From the NCBI GenBank assembly GCA_039809495.1, contig JBDHVC010000017.1, positions 1 to 64,000 on the forward strand: a stretch of 64,000 nucleotides of DNA, read 5' to 3'. A program made the translations under genes and the position numbers. Below the pieces are notes generated by a model. The model saw only the letters and a list, made by a program, of their open reading frames with translations. It did not search any database and was not told where the DNA came from. The DNA comes from JAFLCL01 sp039809495 (lineage in GTDB: Bacteria > Myxococcota_A > Polyangia > Polyangiales > Sandaracinaceae). This document shows positions 50,615-58,977 of this stretch, piece after piece. The stretch's first letter is position 1. Every line of letters starts with the position of its first letter.

Positions 50615-51459
50615 TCCGCCTCCGCGTCGCCCGCACGCTCGCGGCGGTGCGCGGCGTAGCGCTCCGCGTAGGCGCGCTCGAGCGCCTCGTGGAGCGAGCG
50701 CGCGTCGTCCCCCTCGCGCGGGACGACCGGCGCGAGCCACTCGAAGCGGTACGTCGGCGGGATCGCCGGCGGCCGCGTGAGCGGGATCGTCTTCGTCAGG
50801 TAGGGCGGATCGACGTCGAGGTAGACCGGCACGATCGGCACCCTCGCGCGCACCGCCGCCTCGAAGGCGCCGCGGTGGAAGCGCCGCAGGCGGTCGGGCC
50901 TCGAGCGCTGCCCCTCGGGGAAGACGAGCAGGGGTAGCCCGCCCTCGAGCGCCGCGACCATCCTGTCGAGCGTGTTCGAGGAGAGCGCGTGCTCGGCGTC
51001 GGGCCCCGCGATGAAGTACGTCGAGCGGAGCAGCCGCCCGAGCGCCCAGTGCCTCCACCACCGGCCGTTCGTCACGCACGAGAGCGGGCGGAAGCTCCCG
51101 AGGATCACGATCATGTCGATGAACGTCGGGTGGTTCGAGATCATCACGTAGGGCCGCGCCCGATCGACCTCGGCGGGCGGCGGCGGCAGCTCGAGGCGCA
51201 CCACGCCGAAGAAGGCGGCCGTCCGCATGATGAGGCCCATGCCGCCGTGGACGAGCCACATCGTCCGAGCGAGCGCGCGCTCGCGCGTCCCCACCTGGAG
51301 GAAGGGGAAGAGCACGAACGCGAAGAAGGGCCCGCCGAGGAAGAAGATGGCGAAGAGGAGGCCCATGAAGAGCACGCGGACCCAGCGCGGCCACGCGAAC
51401 CGTGGGCGCGCCGTGAGCGACGCCTTGTGCTCGGGATCGAGGACGCCGGACGCGGACAT
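50596..51459 (-). CDS. PlsC-like lysophospholipid acyltransferase
   Basis: 287 residues. Two hydrophobic helices near the N-terminus, then the acyltransferase motifs NHPTFID (HX4D), VFPEGQRSR and VPIVPVYLDV. Acts on lysophosphatidic acid or a similar acceptor at the inner membrane. Its tail-to-tail place with the LpxL-type gene suggests a shared lipid pathway. The upstream side abuts repeat copy B. Confidence 0.88.
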   Translation of the reverse strand: MSASGVLDPEHKASLTARPRFAWPRWVRVLFMGLLFAIFFLGGPFFAFVLFPFLQVGTRERALARTMWLVHGGMGLIMRTAAFFGVVRLELPPPPAEVDRARPYVMISNHPTFIDMIVILGSFRPLSCVTNGRWWRHWALGRLLRSTYFIAGPDAEHALSSNTLDRMVAALEGGLPLLVFPEGQRSRPDRLRRFHRGAFEAAVRARVPIVPVYLDVDPPYLTKTIPLTRPPAIPPTYRFEWLAPVVPREGDDARSLHEALERAYAERYAAHRRERAGDAEADQAQKS

Positions 51460-51476
51460 CGTCGCGCAGTCTCCCA

Positions 51477-51548
51477 CAGCACGAACCCGTTGCCCGGTTC
51501 GTGCTGCTCCTTCGTCGTCGGAGGGTCCGCGCCCCAGACCCTCTCTCA
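51477..51548 (-). repeat. Dispersed two-hairpin repeat, copy B (inverted)
   Basis: On the minus strand it starts inside the ftsK stop (GGCGTGAGAGAGGGTC, as in copy A) and has hairpin 1 (GAGGGTC / GACCCTC, 51521-51543) and hairpin 2 (CAGCACGAACC / GGTTCGTGCTG, 51477-51506). Compared with copy A hairpin 2 differs on both arms in a paired way, so the structure is kept. Confidence 0.75.
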
Positions 51549-54260
51549 CGCCGCGGAGACGAGCACCTCGCGCCGGCCGCCCGCCTTGCCGCTCGGTGGG
51601 CCGACGACGCCCTCCTTCTCCATCCGCTCGACGAGCTTGGCGGCCTTGTTGTAGCCGACCCCGAGCTGGCGCTGGAGGTGGCTGATCGAGCAGTAGCCCG
51701 CCGTGGCCACGGTCGCGACGGCCTTGTCGTAGAGCCCGTCGCCGGAGCCGCCCCCGCCCCCGTCGGCCTCGGGCTCGCCCTCGTCGTCCTCGCGCGGCGC
51801 GGTGATCCGCTCGTCGTAGACCGGGCTCCCCTGCGCGCGCAGGTGATCGCACACGGCCTGCACCTCGTCCTCGCCGATGAAGGCCGAGTGCACGCGCTTG
51901 AGGTCGCTCGCGCCCGGCGGGATCATCAGCATGTCGCCCGCGCCGAGCAGGTGCTCGGCGCCGATGCGCCCGAGGATCGTCTTGCTGTCCTCGCGCTGGC
52001 TCACCTTGAACGCGATGCGAGCGGGGAAATTCGCCTTGATCATGCCCGTGATCACGTCGACGGAGGGCCGCTGCGTCGCGAGGATGACGTGGATGCCGGC
52101 CGCGCGCGCCTTCTGCGCGAGGCGCGCGATCGCGGCCTCGACGTCCTTCGCCGCGACCATCATGAGGTCCGCGAATTCGTCGACGACGACGACGACGTAC
52201 GGGAGGCGCGTCGGCGGCGGGAGGGGCTGGTCGGCCTCGACGAACGCGCGGATCGCGTCCTCGTCGCCGAGGTCGGGCTGGGGCGGCGCGGCGCCCCTCG
52301 CCTCCGCCTTGCGCGGCGCGAGCTTCTCCGGCGCGAGCTCGCCGCGGAGCACCTTGTCGACCCGCTCGTTGTACGTCGTGATGTTGCGCGCGCCCGCGTC
52401 GGCGAAGAGCTGGTAGCGCCGCTCCATCTCGTCGACCGCCCAGCGCAGGGCCAGGCTCGCCTTCTTCATGTCCGTCACGACGGGGAGCAGCATGTGCGGG
52501 ATGCCGTCGAAGACGGCCAGCTCGACCACCTTCGGGTCGATCATCAGCAGGCGCACGTCGTCGGGCGTGCGCTTCATGAGGAGCGAGGCGAGCATCACGT
52601 TGAGCCCGACGCTCTTGCCCGCGCCCGTCGCGCCCGCGACGAGGAGGTGCGGCATCTTCGAGAGGTCGCCGTAGACGGGCTGCCCCGCGATGTCCTTGCC
52701 GAACGCCACGGGCAACGCCGCGCGCGCCTCGTTCCAGCGCGGATCCTCGAGGATCTCGCGCAGGCTCACCATCTGCCGCTCGCGGTTGGGCAGCTCGAAG
52801 CCGACGCGCGCCTTGCCCGGGATCGGCGCGACGATGCGCACCTTCTGCGCGGCCATCGCCATCGCGAGGTCGTCCGCGAGCGAGGCGATCTTCGAGAGCT
52901 TCGTCCCGCTCTCGGGCTCGAGCTCGTACATCGTGACGACGGGGCCCGGGTGGATCTCGTCGATGCGGCCGCGCACGCCGTACGCGTTCAGCTTCTCCAC
53001 CAGGCGCTCGGCGTTCTCGCGCAGGTGCGCCTCGTCGATGGCGAGCGCCTGCGTCTTGGGCGGATCGAGGAGCGTGGGCGGCGGGAGGACGAAGCTCGAG
53101 GGGGCCTTCGACGCCTCGCCGCGCGGCGTCTCGGCCGCGCGCGGCGGCAGCTCGAGCTTGGGCGGCACGATCGTCGGGCCCTCGGCGCGCGCGCGGGCCC
53201 GCTCTCTCGCCGGCCGCTCGCTCGAGGCGGCGACGCGCAGGCCCGAGCGCTCCGGCGCCTCGGCGACCTCGCCGCGCTCCTCCGCGGCCTCCTCCGCGGC
53301 GGCCGGAGCGAGGCTCGCGTCCTCGACCTCCTCACGCTCGTCGAGCGCCGCGCCCTCCGCGCGCTCCCCCTCGCTCGGCGGAGCGAGGCTCGCGTCGTCG
53401 AGCGTCGAGTCGCCCGAGGCGATCATCGACGCCTCGCCCGCGCCAGCGCGGCTCCTCCTCGCGGCGCTCGCCGCCTCCTCGCCCGGCGCGAGGACCTCGG
53501 CCGACGACCCGCCCGAGAGGACGATCTTCGGCTGGTTGCGCAGGCGCTCCTCCTCGCGCTCGCGCAGCTCGAGCTCGCGCGCGGTGCGGAGCGCCTCGGC
53601 GACCTGGCCGATCCCGTCGCGGGCCTTCTCGCCGCTCCGCTTGGCCGCGCCGACGACCTGCCGGCCGACGCCGACGACCGAGAGCGAGGTGCGGAGCACG
53701 AGCGTCACGAGCAGGAGCGTGAGGCCGACGACGAGCGCGCCCACGAGCCCGAAGAGCGAGCGCATCAGCTCGCCGAGCACCTCGCCGACCAGCCCGCCGG
53801 GGAGGTGCCCGCCCATCACCTCGTCGGCAGGGAGCGCGAGGTGCAGGAGCGCGCAGCCGACGAGCACGACGACGATCGTCGAGGCGAGCCGCGCGACGCC
53901 GAGCCGCGAGCGCGTCCGACGAAAGAGCCGGCCCGTGAGGAGCGCGAGCTCGAGCGGCACGAACCACGCCGCGAGCCCGAACGCCGACGCGAGCACGCCG
54001 GCGAGCGCCTGGCCGACGAAGCCGATCGCGTTGTCGAGCCCGCGCGCGTCATACGAGAAGAGCGCGAGCCCCGAGAGGACCGTGGCCGCGAGGGAGAAGA
54101 GGCCGAGCACCTCGTGGCGCCGCCCGTCGTCCTCGGGCGCCTCCCGCGGCGCCTCGCGACGTCGCTCGGGCGGCGGCTCCTCGCTCGCCCTCTTGCGCGC
54201 CCTGGCCTTGCGTCGAGAGCTCTCCGTGTCGTCATCGAGGGTGCGATCGGCCGTCGCCAA
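51546..54260 (-). CDS. ftsK: DNA translocase FtsK
   Basis: 904 residues from TTG 54260 (GGAGG 5 nt upstream; frame open to 54305). N-terminal four membrane helices (about 60-215), a charged linker rich in Glu/Ala (about 230-410), then the motor: FELPNRERQMVSLREI, Walker A GATGAGKS, Walker B VVVVDEFADLMM, TQRPSVDVITGMIKANFPARIAFKVS. The C-terminal gamma winged helix (LYDKAVATVATAGYCSISHLQRQLGVGYNKA) should read KOPS sites and activate XerCD at dif. Complete. Repeat copy B overlaps its stop codon. Confidence 0.95.
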   Translation of the reverse strand: MATADRTLDDDTESSRRKARARKRASEEPPPERRREAPREAPEDDGRRHEVLGLFSLAATVLSGLALFSYDARGLDNAIGFVGQALAGVLASAFGLAAWFVPLELALLTGRLFRRTRSRLGVARLASTIVVVLVGCALLHLALPADEVMGGHLPGGLVGEVLGELMRSLFGLVGALVVGLTLLLVTLVLRTSLSVVGVGRQVVGAAKRSGEKARDGIGQVAEALRTARELELREREEERLRNQPKIVLSGGSSAEVLAPGEEAASAARRSRAGAGEASMIASGDSTLDDASLAPPSEGERAEGAALDEREEVEDASLAPAAAEEAAEERGEVAEAPERSGLRVAASSERPARERARARAEGPTIVPPKLELPPRAAETPRGEASKAPSSFVLPPPTLLDPPKTQALAIDEAHLRENAERLVEKLNAYGVRGRIDEIHPGPVVTMYELEPESGTKLSKIASLADDLAMAMAAQKVRIVAPIPGKARVGFELPNRERQMVSLREILEDPRWNEARAALPVAFGKDIAGQPVYGDLSKMPHLLVAGATGAGKSVGLNVMLASLLMKRTPDDVRLLMIDPKVVELAVFDGIPHMLLPVVTDMKKASLALRWAVDEMERRYQLFADAGARNITTYNERVDKVLRGELAPEKLAPRKAEARGAAPPQPDLGDEDAIRAFVEADQPLPPPTRLPYVVVVVDEFADLMMVAAKDVEAAIARLAQKARAAGIHVILATQRPSVDVITGMIKANFPARIAFKVSQREDSKTILGRIGAEHLLGAGDMLMIPPGASDLKRVHSAFIGEDEVQAVCDHLRAQGSPVYDERITAPREDDEGEPEADGGGGGSGDGLYDKAVATVATAGYCSISHLQRQLGVGYNKAAKLVERMEKEGVVGPPSGKAGGRREVLVSAA

Positions 54261-54338
54261 GATTGCCTCCGCCCCCACGATCGGCAGGGCGGCCGATCTC
54301 GGCAACTTTTCGGCGACGTCCCGCCTCGAGCGGGACCC

Positions 54339-55043
54339 TCACGCGTCGTCGGGATCGTCCGGGTCGAAGCCGAGCCGCGCCGCGAGCTCGCGCGCCTGCT
54401 CGGGGTTCTTCGCGAGGAGCTCCGAGGCGCCCTCGAGCATCGCCGCGAAGGCCGGAGAGCCGAGGAGCGCGGCGATCCCGCCCTCCCCCTCCCCGAGCGC
54501 GAGCTCCTCGCCGAGCCCGCCCTCGGGGACGAGCGCGCTCATCTTCGCCGCGAGCGCCTGCATCGCCGGGTCCGAGAGGAGGCTCGCCACGTCGAGCGGC
54601 ATCGCGAGGGGCGCCCCCGGGCTCGTCGCCTCGCCCTCGAGCTCGTCCGAGGGGCCGCGCCCGAGGCCGCCCATCAGCTCGGCGAGGCTCGCCTGGACGG
54701 CGTGCGGGTCGAGGGCCTCTCCGCCCGCCATCGCCCCGAGGAGCGCGTCGACGTTCGTCGCTCGAGCCGAGGACGCCCCCTCGAGCTCCACCCACATCCC
54801 CGCCTCGCCCACCGCCTCGAGCGCGGCGTCGTAGGTGCCGGCGCCCCGCGCCGCGGAGAGCGCGGCCTCGGGGAGCACGAACACGCCGCGGGGATCGTCG
54901 TGGACGCGCTCGGCGCGCGTGCGGAGCAGCTCCTCGGCCAAGCGCTCGGGCTCGTCCGCGAAGCTCGCCTCGAGGGCGAAGAGCTCGATGGTGTCGGGGT
55001 TTTCCTCGCCGGAGCGGAGGAGCGCGAAGGCCTTGAGGCTCAC
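54339..55043 (-). CDS. Hypothetical acidic protein
   Basis: 234 residues, no signal peptide or membrane helix. Helical and acidic, with many Ala, Leu, Glu and Met; the second half has short Leu/Ala helices (LLSDPAMQALAAKMSALV, LLGSPAFAAMLEGASELLAKN) like small STI1-type modules, then an Asp-rich end. GTG 55043 is supported by TAAGAG 7 nt upstream. I do not recognise a family. It lies upstream of ftsK on the same strand. Confidence 0.6.
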   Translation of the reverse strand: MSLKAFALLRSGEENPDTIELFALEASFADEPERLAEELLRTRAERVHDDPRGVFVLPEAALSAARGAGTYDAALEAVGEAGMWVELEGASSARATNVDALLGAMAGGEALDPHAVQASLAELMGGLGRGPSDELEGEATSPGAPLAMPLDVASLLSDPAMQALAAKMSALVPEGGLGEELALGEGEGGIAALLGSPAFAAMLEGASELLAKNPEQARELAARLGFDPDDPDDA

Positions 55044-55073
55044 GCCGCGCCTCTTAGCAGCCCCCGAGCCCCC

Positions 55074-55101
55074 TTTTCAACGCCGCGCGCGCGCTTAGAA
55101 C
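55074..55101 (+). promoter_or_regulatory. Promoter of the NosL-like gene
   Basis: TTTTCA (55074-55079), 16 bp, TAGAAC (55096-55101), ending 6 nt before the ATG; no ribosome site. Predicted leaderless. Confidence 0.4.
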
Positions 55102-55107
55102 CTGGGC

Positions 55108-55608
55108 ATGCGCGACGATCAGCGTCCCCCTCGCCTCGGCCGCCGCTCCTTCCTCGGCGCGCTCGGCGGCGCCGCCCTCGGCCTCTCGAGCTTCGGCGTC
55201 GTCGCCTGTCGGACCGGGGACGCCTCCGCCCAGCGCTCGGGCGCGCGCTGCGCGCGCTGCGGCATGCGCGTCACGCGCGGCGCCGCCTTCTCGTCGGGCG
55301 CGCGGACCGCGAGCGGCGAGGAGGTCCTCTTCGACGCGGTGAAGTGCATGTTCACCTGGCTCGCCGCGCACCCGGACGCGCGCGACCCCTGGGTCACCGA
55401 GCACCTGAGCCGCGCCGAGCGGCCCGCGCGCTCGGTCTTCTACGTGATCGGCACGACGCTCCAGGGCCCGATGGGCTACGACCTCGTCCCCGTCGACACC
55501 GCCGAGCACGCCGAGCAGATCCGCACGAACCACCACGGGCGCGCCGTCGTGCGCTTCGAGGAGGTGACGAGCGAGGTGCTCGCCAACCTCATGCCCGAGC
55601 GGCGCTGA
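55108..55608 (+). CDS. NosL-like copper-chaperone family protein, Tat-exported
   Basis: 166 residues. A twin-arginine signal (GRRSFLGALGGAALGL) is present. The mature protein has CARCGMRVTRG (the CGM motif of NosL), FDAVKCMFTWL, VFYVIGTTLQGPMGYDLVP and a His pair (NHHGRAVVRFEEV). NosL delivers copper for nitrous oxide reductase, but no nos gene is in view, so it may serve another copper enzyme. Tat export is notable since most NosL are lipoproteins; Cys34 (VVACRTG) could also be lipidated. Confidence 0.8.
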   Translation: MRDDQRPPRLGRRSFLGALGGAALGLSSFGVVACRTGDASAQRSGARCARCGMRVTRGAAFSSGARTASGEEVLFDAVKCMFTWLAAHPDARDPWVTEHLSRAERPARSVFYVIGTTLQGPMGYDLVPVDTAEHAEQIRTNHHGRAVVRFEEVTSEVLANLMPERR

Positions 55609-55627
55609 GCCCCGGCCCGACCCCGGC

Positions 55628-57136
55628 TCACCCCACGACGAAGCGGTAGACGCGCTCGTACTCCGCGACGCGGCTCGACCAGCCGTGGTCCTCGCGCATC
55701 GCGCGCCGCTGGATGTCGCGGAACGCCGCGCGATCGGGGCCATCGCCCGTGCCCCAGAGGTCGAGCGCCCACGAGAGGGCCCAGGCGAGCGCGCCCGCGT
55801 CGAAGTGCTCGAAGCGGATGCCGTTGCCGCGCCGCGCGTCTCGGCTCGAGACGAGCTCGACGGTGTCGGCGAGCCCGCCCGTCGCGTGCACGATCGGGAG
55901 CGCGCCGTAGCGGAGCGAGTACATCTGGTTGAGCCCGCACGGCTCGTAGCGGGACGGCATGAGGAAGAAGTCGCTCGCCGCCTCGATGACGTGGGCGAGC
56001 GGCTCCGAGAATTGCGTGCGGAGCGCGACCTTGTGCGGGTAGCGGCGCGCGAGCTCCGCGAAGAATTGCTCGTACTTCGCCTCGCCGGAGCCGAGCGCGA
56101 CGAGCTGCGCGTCGTGCCGCGCGAAGAGCGCGGGGAGCACCTCCATCGCGAGGTCCAGGCCCTTCTGCCACACCATGCGCGAGACGACGCCGAAGAGGGG
56201 CGCGCGCGGGTGGTAGGGCATGCCCATCGCGTCGAGGAGCGCCCTCTTGTTCAGCTCCTTGCGCTCGACGTGGTCCGCGTCGAAGCGGTGCGGGATGAGC
56301 GTGTCCCTCGCGGGATCCCACACGTCCTCGTCGATCCCGTTGAGGATGCCGACGACGGCCGGGCCGCGATCGCGGAGGAAGGGATCCATCCCGACGCCGT
56401 GCTCCGCCGTGCGGATCTCGCGCGCGTAGGTGGGGCTCACCGTGGTGATCGCGTCGGCGTAGAGGATGCCGGTCAGGAGGAAGTTGATGCGCCCGGCGTC
56501 GAGGTCGCCCTGATGAAAATGCTGCCGCACCTCGGCGAGCCCCGTGTCGGCGAGGCGCTCGGCCGGGAAGCTCCCCTGGTGGCCGATGTTGTGGATCGTC
56601 AAGACGCTCTTCGTGCGCTGAAAGAGCCGATCCCACGCGAAGGCCGTCTTCACGAGGAGCGGCAGCAGGCTCGTGTGCCAGTCGTGCGCGTGGACGACGT
56701 CGGGCGCGAAGCGCAGCGCCTGGCAGAGCTTGAGCGCCGCCCACTGGAGCAGGACGAAGCGCAGGTGCTCGTCGCTCGCGCTCGAGTAGATGCCGGGCCG
56801 GTCGTAGAGGCTCGGGCACGAGACGAAGTAGATCGGCACGGGGGGGTCGGTGTCCGGCAGCCGCGCCTCGACGATCGAGAACCGCACCCTGCGGTAGCCG
56901 AGCTCCACCGAGAGCTCGCCGCCGAGGCGCTCGAGCGTGACGCCGCGCGCGCTCGCGTACTCGAGCACCCGCCGGTAGAGCGGCACGACGACGCGCACGT
57001 CGTGCCCGAGCCGCGCGAGGTAGCGCGGCAGCGCGCCGACCACGTCGCCGAGCCCGCCCGTCTTGGCGAAGGGCGCGGCCTCGGCGCTGACGAAGAGGAG
57101 GCGGAGGGGATCGTTCGATCGCTCACCCGAGGGCAT
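55628..57136 (-). CDS. glgA: Glycogen synthase
   Basis: 502 residues, GT5 family: ADP-glucose-binding KTGGLGDVVGALP at the N-terminus, VHAHDWHTSLLP, GHQGSFP, VSPTYAREI, FGVVSRMVWQKGLDL and EPCGLNQMYSLRYG with the family Glu pair, ATGGLADTV. Complete. Makes alpha-1,4 glucan from ADP-glucose. No other glg gene nearby. TATCTT ends 6 nt before ATG 57136. Confidence 0.96.
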   Translation of the reverse strand: MPSGERSNDPLRLLFVSAEAAPFAKTGGLGDVVGALPRYLARLGHDVRVVVPLYRRVLEYASARGVTLERLGGELSVELGYRRVRFSIVEARLPDTDPPVPIYFVSCPSLYDRPGIYSSASDEHLRFVLLQWAALKLCQALRFAPDVVHAHDWHTSLLPLLVKTAFAWDRLFQRTKSVLTIHNIGHQGSFPAERLADTGLAEVRQHFHQGDLDAGRINFLLTGILYADAITTVSPTYAREIRTAEHGVGMDPFLRDRGPAVVGILNGIDEDVWDPARDTLIPHRFDADHVERKELNKRALLDAMGMPYHPRAPLFGVVSRMVWQKGLDLAMEVLPALFARHDAQLVALGSGEAKYEQFFAELARRYPHKVALRTQFSEPLAHVIEAASDFFLMPSRYEPCGLNQMYSLRYGALPIVHATGGLADTVELVSSRDARRGNGIRFEHFDAGALAWALSWALDLWGTGDGPDRAAFRDIQRRAMREDHGWSSRVAEYERVYRFVVG

Positions 57137-57300
57137 CGTGGGAAGATAGCGTCGTCCCTCGACGAGGGGCGAGGAAGATCACGTGGATGAGGGGGCGTTG
57201 GGGAGCACGGCCGATCCACGCGTGGCCCGAGCACCCCAGAGACGACACCGAGGATCGGCGAGCGGTTGACGACGAGGGCGGCGCGACGCAGCCTGGCACG

Positions 57301-57338
57301 CCCTCGTGTGTCGATGAGCGTCGACACGCTCCCGAGGG
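57301..57338. promoter_or_regulatory. Two-tier hairpin upstream of the beta-helix gene
   Basis: Outer arms CCCTCG / CGAGGG enclose a perfect inner stem GTGTCGA-TGAGCG-TCGACAC (57308-57327), 20 nt before the start codon of the beta-helix lipoprotein. On RNA it could act in the 5' leader; on DNA it could be an operator. The 221-bp gap (57137-57357) holds no other gene I can see. Confidence 0.35.
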
Positions 57339-57357
57339 TTCAGCCATCAAGGGGACC

Positions 57358-58863
57358 ATGCTTAACCAACAAGACATCCTTCGTTCCATGTTCTGGTGCT
57401 CGAGGCAGCAGCGCGTGGGGCTCGCGACCACGCTCCTCTGCGTTGCCTCGCTCACGAACGGCTGTGTTCCGGACTTCGAGCGAGACGACGGGGACAGCGG
57501 ATCCGTCGCGCGTGACGCGAGCGGTAGCGACGCCTTCGCCCCGAGCGCCGACGCCTTCTCTCCGAGCGCCGACGCCTTCTCTCCGCGCGCCGACGCCTTC
57601 ATCCCGACCTCCGACGAGGACGCGGGGCGCCCCCCAGGCCCGAGCGATGGTGGACGTTCGGATGACGCGGGGCGCCCCGCGGACATCGTCCTCGCGTCCT
57701 GCACCTACAGCGAGGTCAACGACGCGATCCAGTCGGCGCGGGACGGCGCGATCATCGAGATCGGCGCCGACGACTGCGACTGGGGCGCGGACTGGGTGCT
57801 GGCCGCGCTCGGCGGTCGGCACCTCGTCATCCGCGGCCAAGGCATCGATCGGACGATCATCCGGCGAACGGCCGCCATCGGCACCAACGGCGATCCGCTC
57901 TTCTACCTGAATTGCCAAGGTGGCAGCGTCGACATCTCGGCGATGCGCCTCGTCGGCAACGACGAGCTCCAGACGCGAGCCCAGCGCGTCACGGATCTCG
58001 ACACGGGGATGGAGGTCAAGAACTGCGTGGACTACCGCGTTCACGACATCCAGTTCGAGCGGTTCTCGGACGCAGGGCTTCTCCTGACGGCCAATTCGGG
58101 TGGGGTCGTGTACCGGTCGCGCTTCCTCTCCAACTACAAGTGTTGGCCGGACGGAGTCCGGAGCCCGGGGGATCCAGACGACTACCCCTGCTACGGATAC
58201 GGGATCTCGGTCTCTGGCAATCTGACGGGGAACGGCGACTGGGGCGCGCTCGCCCTCGGCTCCGCCAACGCGGACTTCATCGAGGACAACTACTTCTACG
58301 ACAACCGACACGCCATCACCTCGAACCGAGGCGCGCGCTACGTGGCGCGGTACAACGAGCTCGTGGGGAGCCAACGGACGACGAATTGGGGGATCCTCGA
58401 CGTCCACGGAGATACCCGCTCCGACCCCAGCGGCAGCCCCACGAGCTGCTGCCGTGGCGGGCGCAGCGTCGAGATCTACGGGAACATCATCCGCTCCGAG
58501 TCGGATCGGAGCCCCTACGGGATCCTCCTGCGCGGGGGTGACGGCGTCGTCTTCGGCAACCGCATCGAGGGGCGCTTCGGAGCCACCGTCGATCTGGTCC
58601 TCGAGGACGCGGATCGCGACTGCACCGAGACGGGCACCGGCCGGGTCATGGATCAGACGACCGAGATGTGGGTGTGGGACAACACCCATGTGCCTCCGCT
58701 GAGCGGGGGAGAGGCCCAGCTCGTGCGGACCGTACACAACAGCCAGGACTGCAGCCGACGCCTGCGTGAGGGCCACCCCGGCGATCCCTCGGAGCGCTGG
58801 GAGTACATGCTCTCGATGGCCCCCGATTACACGCCCTACCCGTATCCGCACCCGCTCCGCTGA
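57358..58863 (+). CDS. Secreted right-handed beta-helix lipoprotein
   Basis: 501 residues, lipobox LTNGC (Cys36), then three or four 8-residue DAFxPSA repeats and an Asp-rich linker. From about residue 125 a pectate-lyase-like beta-helix: short strands with Asn/Asp turns (HLVIRGQGIDRTII, VDISAMRLVGN, VHDIQFERFSDAGLLL, GVVYRSRFLSNY, FIEDNYFYDN, VEIYGNIIRSES). May bind or cut a polysaccharide. Start has AAGGGG nearby; ATG 57388 is possible. Codon use is more A+T-rich at the start (CTT AAC CAA CAA) than neighbours, a sign of foreign origin. Confidence 0.75.
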   Translation: MLNQQDILRSMFWCSRQQRVGLATTLLCVASLTNGCVPDFERDDGDSGSVARDASGSDAFAPSADAFSPSADAFSPRADAFIPTSDEDAGRPPGPSDGGRSDDAGRPADIVLASCTYSEVNDAIQSARDGAIIEIGADDCDWGADWVLAALGGRHLVIRGQGIDRTIIRRTAAIGTNGDPLFYLNCQGGSVDISAMRLVGNDELQTRAQRVTDLDTGMEVKNCVDYRVHDIQFERFSDAGLLLTANSGGVVYRSRFLSNYKCWPDGVRSPGDPDDYPCYGYGISVSGNLTGNGDWGALALGSANADFIEDNYFYDNRHAITSNRGARYVARYNELVGSQRTTNWGILDVHGDTRSDPSGSPTSCCRGGRSVEIYGNIIRSESDRSPYGILLRGGDGVVFGNRIEGRFGATVDLVLEDADRDCTETGTGRVMDQTTEMWVWDNTHVPPLSGGEAQLVRTVHNSQDCSRRLREGHPGDPSERWEYMLSMAPDYTPYPYPHPLR

Positions 58864-58964
58864 CGCGGATCCGTCGCGCCGTGGTCACGGCGCCCGAGCC
58901 TTGTCGCGGGCGCCGTGCACGGCGAGGCGCGAGAACTCCTCGCGCCGCTCAGGGTGGGCTTTGA

Positions 58965-58970
58965 TACGCT
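58965..58970 (+). promoter_or_regulatory. -10 element of the ATP-grasp gene
   Basis: TACGCT ends 7 nt before ATG 58978; no ribosome site. Part of the leaderless set. Confidence 0.35.
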
Positions 58971-58977
58971 CCCCCCG

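Noticed and set aside
51501..55649. A 1382-codon open frame antisense to ftsK
   Set aside because: Same effect; ftsK has all motifs on the other strand and this frame lacks any recognisable fold or start signal.
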